Source of the DNA: Deltaproteobacteria bacterium
Lineage (GTDB): Bacteria > Bdellovibrionota > UBA1018 > UBA923
Direction: 5' to 3'
Assembly (NCBI GenBank): GCA_016194725.1
Contig: JACQAW010000292.1
Span: forward strand, 1 to 14,293
Length of the DNA: 14,293 bases
Shown here: positions 1 to 5,548 of the stretch, piece after piece
Position numbering within the stretch: position 1 is the first letter of the stretch
Layout: every line of letters starts with the position of its first letter
Made by a program: the position numbers and the translations under genes
The notes under the pieces: model-generated
Databases searched by the model: none
Told to the model about the DNA's origin: nothing
What the model saw: only the letters and a program-made list of their open reading frames with translations

Positions 1-2
1 CC

Positions 3-260
3 AAGCAGCAGCTCTACGCCGAACTGCGGCAGATCATTGGCTGGCTTATGCTGGGAAATGGGGCTTTTCTCGGTGTGATCGCGCTTATCGGGCTGATATA
101 TTCGCATCGGACCGTGGGTCCGCTTTATCATTTCAAGAGAGTGTTTGATGAGATCAAAGGCGGCAACATGACGGCACGCGTAAGGCTTCGTCCCAAGGAC
201 GACTTCCAGGATGTGGCAGTGGCTTTCAATGAGATGATGGACGCCCTGAATAAGAAATAG
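3..260 (+). CDS. HAMP-domain membrane protein, C-terminal fragment (5' end outside window)
   Basis: The frame is open from the left edge to a TAG at 258-260, so only the last 85 residues are seen. They begin inside a polar helix (KQQLYAELRQII), run through one strongly hydrophobic membrane helix (about IIGWLMLGNGAFLGVIALIG), and then form a HAMP linker: the RTVGPLYHFKRV stretch as first amphipathic helix, the connector with LRPKDDF, and a second helix ending VAFNEMMDAL. Translation stops three residues later, so no kinase, cyclase or chemotaxis output domain follows. HAMP normally relays signals from a membrane sensor to such an output domain. Small membrane proteins that end with HAMP are, from memory, common in deltaproteobacterial-type genomes; their partner is unknown. 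The domain call is secure, the function is not. Confidence 0.8.
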   Translation, partial: KQQLYAELRQIIGWLMLGNGAFLGVIALIGLIYSHRTVGPLYHFKRVFDEIKGGNMTARVRLRPKDDFQDVAVAFNEMMDALNKK

Positions 261-501
261 CGCTCCGCCTCAATTTTGTCATAAGAGAGTCCGAGTGCTT
301 CGTTTTTTTTCTCCAACAAACAATGCCAGGTTTCGGCACACGAATAGTCTCTGTGCTGTCTTGCCGTGGCCTTCCCTCACCTTACTTTGCCAATTCCGAC
401 ATGCCTAAATCATTTGTTGTGATATAGGCTTTTTCAGGTACATTTATTGGTGATAAGTTTAATTATCACTAATAAATATCAGCCAATAAAACGGGGTACC
501 A
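261..501. other. Intergenic region, A+T-rich in its right third, with dif-like palindrome
   Basis: No gene is supported between the HAMP gene and the recombinase. There is a run of eight T at 303-310, but no convincing stem precedes it, so I do not call a terminator. From about 400 onward the composition becomes markedly A+T-rich compared with the flanking genes. This stretch carries the 442-477 palindrome and further copies of its outer motif (listed separately). No sigma70 -35/-10 pair could be placed with confidence, although the A+T-rich stretch presumably contains the recombinase promoter. Confidence 0.6.
442..477. other. Candidate Xer recombination (dif-like) site: 15-bp inverted arms around 6-bp spacer
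   Basis: The left arm ATTTATTGGTGATAA (442-456) and right arm TTATCACTAATAAAT (463-477) are inverted repeats that match at 14 of 15 positions. They flank the 6-bp spacer GTTTAA (457-462). Chromosomal dif sites have two 11-bp recombinase arms around a 6-bp (sometimes 7- or 8-bp) centre, with ATAA and TTAT at the inner arm edges, as here. Against E. coli dif as I remember it, the inner 11-bp arms match at 6/11 (XerC side) and 7/11 (XerD side). The site ends 24 bp before the start of a tyrosine recombinase gene. Alternative: an operator for a dimeric repressor, possibly for autoregulation. The palindrome is certain; the function is inferred. Confidence 0.55.
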
Positions 502-508
502 TTGGTGA
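483..508. repeat. Additional copies of the palindrome half-site motif before the recombinase start
   Basis: CCAATAAA at 483-490 is the exact reverse complement of TTTATTGG, which is part of the left palindrome arm (443-450). ATTGGTGA at 501-508 repeats 446-453 of the left arm in direct orientation and spans the proposed start codon. Together with the right arm (TTTATTAG on the minus strand at 469-476) this gives four related motifs within about 65 bp. They could be accessory recombinase-binding half-sites or operator copies; chance is possible in A+T-rich DNA. Confidence 0.4.
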
Positions 509-1710
509 CCAGTAAACTCAGGCGACTTGGACGGGCACTGGTGTATTCCTATAGAGGGGCACTCCTGGCGTTTCGGCAGGCGATGGCTGAAGTTGAGGGG
601 CAGACAGTCGTCGCCCCGGAATTTGAGCCGACAAAATTGGCGGTCGTTGCTCTACCCGCTCCGGATTCAGGGCCCGCCGCCGGTACAGGCACGGTCACAG
701 GTTCGGGTTCGGGTACCGAAACGGGTCACGGGTCACGGGTTACCGGCCACGGGACTCGGGTTACGGGTTACCGGGTAATGCCGGGTACCCCACTTTGGGA
801 AAATGCCGGATTTTGGTCGCATTTGGATTCCTTTTTAAAGGTTCAAAACAGTGCCCACACCCGGCGCGCTTACGAGACGGATCTCACCGAGTTTCTGACT
901 TTTTTAAAAGCCACCGGTAAGCCCATGAATGTGCACACCCTGGTCGAATACCGCGAGGGGCTGCGCACCAAGACCAGTTCGCGCACCGGAGCGCCGCTTT
1001 CGCATGTTTCGATCAATCGAAAAATGGCGACTCTCAAATCTTTCTTGAACTGGCTGGTGCTTAACAGCGTCATTCCAAACAATCCGGCCAAGGCGGTGAA
1101 AAGTTTCACCGCCGGACGCGAGTCGCCCACCCGCGATATTCCCAACGACCGCGTGCGCCAGATGCTTGAGCTGCCGGCGCGGCATAAAGTGAATGGACGC
1201 ATGCACCACGCCATGCTCATGGTGCTTTTTCACCTGGGGCTGCGGCGTGCGGAGCTCGTGGGGCTACGCACCTCAGACCTCTTTGAGCGCGAGGGCCTGC
1301 GTGTGATCCGAGTGCGAGGTAAGGGCGATAAAGAGCGCGTCTTGCCTCTGACGCCCGAGCTGATTCGCAGCCTGGACACTTATCTGGAAATGGCCGGAAA
1401 ATCGCTGACGCTCGACCAGCCGTTGTTTACTCCGCAGAAAAACAACGTGACCGGGGTCAAAGACAAGGCGCTTCACCCCAACGCCGTGGCTTACGTCGTA
1501 AAATACTATGCAAAGCTTGCGGGGGTAAGCTACCGCGTTTCACCCCATTCCGCGCGGGCCACCGCCGTGTCCAATGCGCTCGATAACCTGGCACCTCACC
1601 GGGCCGTGCAGCATATGGCGGGTTGGAGCTCGCCTTTGATGGTCACGCGCTACGACAAGCGCAAGGAAGACCTCAAAAATTCCGCCGTGCGTTTTGTGCA
1701 ATATCGTTAG
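502..1710 (+). CDS. XerC/XerD-like tyrosine recombinase with long low-complexity N-terminal extension
   Basis: Site-specific DNA strand-exchange enzyme. The N-terminal core-binding (SAM-like) domain spans about residues 98-200 and the catalytic domain about 215-402. Visible catalytic residues are Arg248 (GLRRAEL), a Lys in the RGKGDKER hairpin (K274/K277), His349 and Arg352 (PHSAR), Trp375 at the second His/Trp position (MAGWSS), and nucleophile Tyr384 (TRYDKR), so it looks active. XerC/D proteins are about 300 residues; this one has about 95 extra at the front, including Gly/Thr-rich TGHGSRV-TGHGTRV repeats. Start choice is uncertain. TTG 502 or GTG 505 follows a GGGG at 493-496, while ATG 778 would give a normal-sized 310-residue protein. 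The extension uses AGG, AGA, CGA and GGA codons more than the core. A dif-like palindrome lies just upstream. There is no integron-integrase insertion or phage neighbour, so chromosome or replicon dimer resolution or a self-contained inversion/integration role are the options. Confidence 0.88.
   Translation: MVTSKLRRLGRALVYSYRGALLAFRQAMAEVEGQTVVAPEFEPTKLAVVALPAPDSGPAAGTGTVTGSGSGTETGHGSRVTGHGTRVTGYRVMPGTPLWENAGFWSHLDSFLKVQNSAHTRRAYETDLTEFLTFLKATGKPMNVHTLVEYREGLRTKTSSRTGAPLSHVSINRKMATLKSFLNWLVLNSVIPNNPAKAVKSFTAGRESPTRDIPNDRVRQMLELPARHKVNGRMHHAMLMVLFHLGLRRAELVGLRTSDLFEREGLRVIRVRGKGDKERVLPLTPELIRSLDTYLEMAGKSLTLDQPLFTPQKNNVTGVKDKALHPNAVAYVVKYYAKLAGVSYRVSPHSARATAVSNALDNLAPHRAVQHMAGWSSPLMVTRYDKRKEDLKNSAVRFVQYR
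721..776 (+). repeat. Imperfect heptanucleotide tandem repeat (ACGGGTY-type, eight units)
   Basis: Eight consecutive 7-bp units can be read: ACGGGTC, ACGGGTC, ACGGGTT, ACCGGCC, ACGGGAC, TCGGGTT, ACGGGTT, ACCGGGT. Degenerate versions extend a little on both sides (GGTTCGGGTTCGGGTACC before, CCGGGTACC after). Three units equal seven codons, which produces the TGHGSRV/TGHGTRV/TGYRV peptide repeat. A change of one or two units would shift the reading frame of the recombinase if translation starts at 502/505. Confidence 0.8.
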
Positions 1711-2225
1711 GACTCGGTGGCGTTGTTGCAGCGTTTGAGAAGCTCCAGCTTCAAGAGATGACGTTCGCGCAGCAACCCTGATGCCGGCAGGTCTTTTGTC
1801 TTTTCCGAAGCCGTGAACTCGCCCGCGAGTTTGCTGGCCATGCCCGGAATGCGCAGCAGCGCGCGTCCCTGTACCGAGTACAAGGTGAGCTTCAGGCTCG
1901 TCTTGTTCTCCTGCACCCGTGCGACCGAAGGATAAGGAATGCGCGCAATCACGCGTCCGGACGCTGGAAACAGCCGCTCGACCAGAATGTCAGCCGCGCC
2001 CAGAGTGATGCGCACGCTGCCGCGCCAATATAAAAAGCCAAAAACCAAGGTAAAAACCGCGAACATGACCGCGGGCGCGTAGCCAGCCGGGTCGCGCAGG
2101 CCGTTGACGTTATAATGAGCGACGAAAAACGTTCCGACCATCATGGCCACGCTGATTCCGAACGGCGCGGGAATAACGCGAATTTGGGGGGGCGGGCCAT
2201 ATATGATGTCCGTGGTGGGTGCCAT
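1707..2225 (-). CDS. Small membrane protein, two TM helices plus PH-like cytoplasmic domain, function unknown
   Basis: Predicted 172 residues. Two hydrophobic helices (about 18-37 and 50-67) are followed by a soluble part (about 68-140) with alternating hydrophobic strands: VRITLGAADILVERL, RVIARIPYPSVARV, LKLTLYSV, ALLRIPG. This is the pattern of the bacterial PH-like (YdbT/DUF304-type) domains that follow a pair of TM helices. The resemblance is structural impression, not a recognised motif. The start at ATG 2223-2225 has an AGGGA almost touching it, so the exact start is unsure. Its TAA (1709-1707) overlaps the recombinase TAG (1708-1710); the genes converge with no intergenic DNA. Upstream it diverges from the 2354 gene over 128 bp. 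Role unknown. Confidence 0.7.
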   Translation of the reverse strand: MAPTTDIIYGPPPQIRVIPAPFGISVAMMVGTFFVAHYNVNGLRDPAGYAPAVMFAVFTLVFGFLYWRGSVRITLGAADILVERLFPASGRVIARIPYPSVARVQENKTSLKLTLYSVQGRALLRIPGMASKLAGEFTASEKTKDLPASGLLRERHLLKLELLKRCNNATES

Positions 2226-2310
2226 TCCCTATTGTTTGCCACAAGAATCAGCATTTGAAAATCAGCAAGCATGGCCCGCCAGGCTCAGTAGCCGGCGCGC
2301 GCATTATGAT

Positions 2311-2339
2311 CTGCAGGCTTGCCAATTAAGCCGCTGCAG
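2311..2339 (+). promoter_or_regulatory. Inverted repeat in the leader just before the peptide-binding protein gene
   Basis: CTGCAGGCTT (2311-2320) pairs with AAGCC-GC-TGCAG (2328-2339): a 10-bp stem with a 2-nt bulge and the loop GCCAATT. It ends 14 bp before the ATG at 2354, which lacks a recognisable Shine-Dalgarno. It may be an operator for the divergent promoters or an mRNA hairpin affecting translation. No T-tract follows, so it is not a terminator. Confidence 0.35.
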
Positions 2340-2353
2340 GCCAACATTTTTGA

Positions 2354-3901
2354 ATGCGCTTGGAAAAACTGTGTCTGCCGTTCGCGTTCGGTTGTTTCAT
2401 TCTACCCGCGGCATCCGGCCTGGCGGCCGACGGCCCGCGCGAGATTCGCACGCATCTGGTTATGGAGCCTGTTTCTCTCGACCCGGCCCTTTGCGACGAC
2501 GACGTTTCGATGCGAGTCATGGCCAATGTGATGGACGGGCTGATGGGCTATGACGGCGAGGGTGGGCTCAAGCACAAGCTGGCGCAGTCGGTGGAAATTT
2601 CCAAGGACCGCAAGCGGTATGTCTTCAAGCTGCGTCCGAATCTGTTCTGGTCCGACGGCAAGCCGCTCACCAGCCAGCACGTGGTGCTGGGAATCAAACG
2701 CACGCTCGATCCGCATCTTGGCGCCAAGCTTGCGAGCCTGCTTTTCATGATTCGCGGCGCGAAGGCTTATTATGCGGGCACCGGCGCCGCAGACGGGGTT
2801 GCTGTTCGTGCCGAGGGCGACGCCAAGGTTGTTATTGAACTCGAGAAACCGGCCTCGTATTTTCTGCACAGCCTTACCATTCCCCAGGCCTTGCCCGTTC
2901 GCGAAGACGTGCTGGCGGCCAATGGCGGCAGGTGGCCGCCGCGGGGCCCCTCGACGGGCGCGTACCACATTACGTCTTACAAGCAGGGCGAGGAAATTCG
3001 CATCGAGCCCAATGCCCGTTACTGGAACGTCAAGCCCGGCACTTTGCCCGTGCTGTTTCGCATTGTTCCCGAAGAGTCCACCGCGGTATCGCTTTTTGAG
3101 TCGGGTGCGCTGGACGTGGTCGCGCGCGTTCCGCCGCTTGACCTGGACCGGCTGCGCGCCTTGGGCGTGGTGCAGGAGTTTCCGCAAGTCGCGACCTATT
3201 TTATCTCGTTCAATGCGCGCAAGCCCCCTTTCAATGATCGTGAGTTTCGGCGCGCCGTGGCCGGCTCGATTGAAAAAGAGGAGTACGTGGCGCTGTTTAA
3301 AGCCGGAAATCTGCCTGCGACCAGCTGGCTGCCGCCCGGGCTCGAGGGCTTTTTGCCCTTCAAGCGCAATGTCGATATTTTTTCCGCGAGCCGCGAGGCG
3401 GTCACAAAACGGCTTCACGCTTCGCCGCTCACAATCACCGCCGCGTTCAACAGCAGCGCCATGGGTGCCCTGTTCATGGAAAAGCTGCAGAATGATTTGA
3501 AAAACAAGCTGGGGCTCGAGGTCAAGCTGGCGGCGATGGACTGGAAAGTTTATGTCAGTGCCATTCGCAACGATACTCCGCAGCTGTATCGCTTTGCCCG
3601 CGGCGCCTCGTTCATTGACCCCATCTGGCATCTGGCTTCATTTCAAAGCAACGACCCCAACAATCCCACGGGCTGGAAAAACGCGGTCTACGACAAGCTG
3701 GTGGATGAAATCGCGGCCCTGCCCCCGGGAAAGGTGCGCCGCGCGAAAATAGAACGAGCGCAGGCCATCCTGACCAACGAAGACGCGATAGTGATTCCGA
3801 TCTTTCATGCGGTCATGACGCATTTGATAGCCAAGCGCGTCGTGAATTTTCGCATGGCCCCCAATTATGCCGTTTATTTTGACGAAGTTCGGCTGCGTTA
3901 G
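2354..3901 (+). CDS. ABC transporter periplasmic peptide-binding protein (SBP_bac_5, OppA/DppA-like), orphan
   Basis: Periplasmic receptor of a peptide or similar ABC importer, 515 residues, the usual family length. The N-terminus has a short basic part, a hydrophobic core (LCLPFAFGCFILPAA) and a likely signal peptidase I site near SGLAA-DG (about residue 24/25). Family landmarks are the start of lobe I EPVSLDPA (38-45), NVMDGLMGYD, the FKLRPNLFWSDGKPLTSQHV block, the TGAYHITSYKQGEEI block, and a long closing lobe. The ATG at 2354 is forced because an in-frame TGA lies directly before it. There is no Shine-Dalgarno and a hairpin sits just upstream. No permease or ATPase genes (oppBCDF/dppBCDF type) adjoin it, so it must serve a transporter encoded elsewhere or act as a free sensor. 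The next gene follows after 15 bp. Confidence 0.9.
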   Translation: MRLEKLCLPFAFGCFILPAASGLAADGPREIRTHLVMEPVSLDPALCDDDVSMRVMANVMDGLMGYDGEGGLKHKLAQSVEISKDRKRYVFKLRPNLFWSDGKPLTSQHVVLGIKRTLDPHLGAKLASLLFMIRGAKAYYAGTGAADGVAVRAEGDAKVVIELEKPASYFLHSLTIPQALPVREDVLAANGGRWPPRGPSTGAYHITSYKQGEEIRIEPNARYWNVKPGTLPVLFRIVPEESTAVSLFESGALDVVARVPPLDLDRLRALGVVQEFPQVATYFISFNARKPPFNDREFRRAVAGSIEKEEYVALFKAGNLPATSWLPPGLEGFLPFKRNVDIFSASREAVTKRLHASPLTITAAFNSSAMGALFMEKLQNDLKNKLGLEVKLAAMDWKVYVSAIRNDTPQLYRFARGASFIDPIWHLASFQSNDPNNPTGWKNAVYDKLVDEIAALPPGKVRRAKIERAQAILTNEDAIVIPIFHAVMTHLIAKRVVNFRMAPNYAVYFDEVRLR

Positions 3902-3916
3902 GGTAAGGCTACTCCC

Positions 3917-5482
3917 ATGGCTGACTTGACCGACTTTTCGCGGCTCGAATGGGAGTCCCGATTTGTCGACCGCCTGCCGGGCGATAAAGTTCTCGAGAAC
4001 CACACGCGAGCCGTGAGCGATGTGGCCTACTCACCGGTTCAACCCACCGCGGTCACCAACCCGAAACTTCTGGCTTGGTCCGAGCCTCTGGGCGGTGAGC
4101 TGGGTATCTGCAACCCCAAAGATGATCCGCACTCGATTGATATCCTGGCCGGAAATTTAATTTTGCCCGCGATGAAGCCCTTTGCGGCCCGTTATGGCGG
4201 ACATCAGTTTGGCCACTGGGCGGGACAGCTGGGCGATGGGCGCGCCATATCTTTAGGCGAGACGTTGACGCCGGCGGGCGGCAGGATGGAATTTCAGCTC
4301 AAGGGGGCCGGGCCTACGCCCTACTCCCGGCGGGCCGATGGCCGGGCCGTGCTGCGCTCTTCGCTTCGCGAATTCCTGTGCAGCGAGGCGATGCATTTTC
4401 TGGGCGTGCCCACCACGCGCGCGCTGAGCCTGGTGGCCACCGGCGAACACGTCGTGCGTGACATGTTTTACGACGGAAATTCCCAGGCCGAACCCGGAGC
4501 GGTCGTATGCAGGGTAAGTCCGTCGTTTCTGCGCTTTGGGAATTTTCAGATTCTGGCCTCGAGCGGCGAGCACGGCTTGCTCAAAAAGCTGACCCAGCTG
4601 TTGATTCAAGACCATTACCCCGAGCTCGACGCGGACGCCCCGGATGTTTATGCCTTGCTGCTCGACGAGATTTGCCGTCGCACCGCCCGGCTTGCCGCGC
4701 ACTGGATGCGCGTGGGTTTTGTTCATGGGGTGATGAACACCGACAATATGTCGATGCTGGGCCTGACCATTGACTACGGTCCGTATGGCTGGCTTGAGCC
4801 CTATGTGCCTGACTGGACTCCCAACACCACCGATGCCCAGGGGCGCCGCTACTGTTTTGGCAACCAGCCCGGTATTGCGCTGTGGAACCTGGAGCGACTG
4901 GCCGAGGCGCTGCTGCCTCTGATTGAAGACCGGCAACGCACGCAGCAATGCCTGGCGCTGTACGAGAAGACGTTTCATGAAAGCTATGCCAGGCATCTGG
5001 CCGAAAAACTTGGGTTGGAGTCGCTCGAGCACGAAGAGGACAAAGCCATCGCCACCGGGATGTTCGAGCTGCTTGCAGCAGCCGAGACCGACTTTACCCT
5101 GTTTTTTCGCGGCCTGTGCGACTGGCCCGACGGCGGTAGTGACTTTGTCGCAGCCATCAGCCCCGCGTTCTATTCGGCCACGGCGATGGCGCCCCAGCTT
5201 AAGAGCCGCTGGCTGGAATGGTCGCGGCGCTACTCGGTACGCCGTAAACCCAATGCGAGCGCTGGCATGAAGAAGGTGAATCCCAAGTATGTGCCCCGAA
5301 ATTACCTGGCGCAGAATGCTATCACTGCCGCCGAAGCCGGCGACCTTTCGGTGCTCGACCGACTTATGAAGGTTCTGCAAAATCCCTACGAGGACCAGCC
5401 CGGTGCAGGCGATCTAGCCGTGCGGCGTCCTGAGTGGGCACGGTTTAAGCCGGGCTGCTCGGCATTGTCCTGCTCATCTTAA
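3917..5482 (+). CDS. selO: Protein adenylyltransferase SelO (YdiU family)
   Basis: Pseudokinase that transfers AMP from ATP to Ser/Thr/Tyr of target proteins; linked to redox homeostasis in E. coli and yeast. Family blocks are plain: GGHQFGHWAGQLGDGRAISLGE (94-115 region), QLKGAGPTPYSR with ATP-binding Lys129, REFLCSEAMHFLGVPTTRALSLV, and GVMNTDNMSMLGLTIDYGPYG. The last holds Asp276, Asn277 and Asp286, which match the catalytic base and Mg-binding residues known from the Pseudomonas syringae enzyme. The protein ends in Cys519-Ser-Ser, the conserved tail whose Cys replaces the selenocysteine of animal SelO; the codon is TGC, not TGA. At 521 residues it is somewhat longer than E. coli YdiU (about 480). 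AAGG sits about eight bases before the ATG. It lies 15 bp behind the peptide-binding protein gene, probably in the same mRNA. Complete and apparently active. Confidence 0.96.
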   Translation: MADLTDFSRLEWESRFVDRLPGDKVLENHTRAVSDVAYSPVQPTAVTNPKLLAWSEPLGGELGICNPKDDPHSIDILAGNLILPAMKPFAARYGGHQFGHWAGQLGDGRAISLGETLTPAGGRMEFQLKGAGPTPYSRRADGRAVLRSSLREFLCSEAMHFLGVPTTRALSLVATGEHVVRDMFYDGNSQAEPGAVVCRVSPSFLRFGNFQILASSGEHGLLKKLTQLLIQDHYPELDADAPDVYALLLDEICRRTARLAAHWMRVGFVHGVMNTDNMSMLGLTIDYGPYGWLEPYVPDWTPNTTDAQGRRYCFGNQPGIALWNLERLAEALLPLIEDRQRTQQCLALYEKTFHESYARHLAEKLGLESLEHEEDKAIATGMFELLAAAETDFTLFFRGLCDWPDGGSDFVAAISPAFYSATAMAPQLKSRWLEWSRRYSVRRKPNASAGMKKVNPKYVPRNYLAQNAITAAEAGDLSVLDRLMKVLQNPYEDQPGAGDLAVRRPEWARFKPGCSALSCSS

Positions 5483-5548
5483 AAAATTAATAGGCGACAG
5501 CACCGCGTGTACGCCGCATAATTTGATTTGGGAGCATCTGGTACCCGC

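Noticed and set aside
303..310. T8 run as an intrinsic terminator of the HAMP gene
   Set aside because: No stable GC stem directly before it; only a 3-bp stem could be drawn.
442..477. Rho-independent terminator reading of the palindrome
   Set aside because: Stem is A+T-rich, the loop is GTTTAA, and there is no U-tract after it on either strand.
502..1710. Integron integrase or phage integrase
   Set aside because: No IntI-specific insertion seen between catalytic boxes, no attC/cassette array, no tRNA attachment site or phage genes nearby.
2402..3631. 409-residue antisense ORF
   Set aside because: Lies opposite the peptide-binding protein gene, has no recognisable domain or membrane pattern, and is expected from codon bias in high-GC DNA.
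4253..5380. 375-residue antisense ORF opposite selO
   Set aside because: Low-information Gln/Arg/His-rich translation; SelO on the plus strand has all family motifs.
5458..5482. Selenocysteine in SelO
   Set aside because: The third-last codon is TGC (Cys), and the reading frame ends normally at TAA; no UGA or SECIS-like element is needed.
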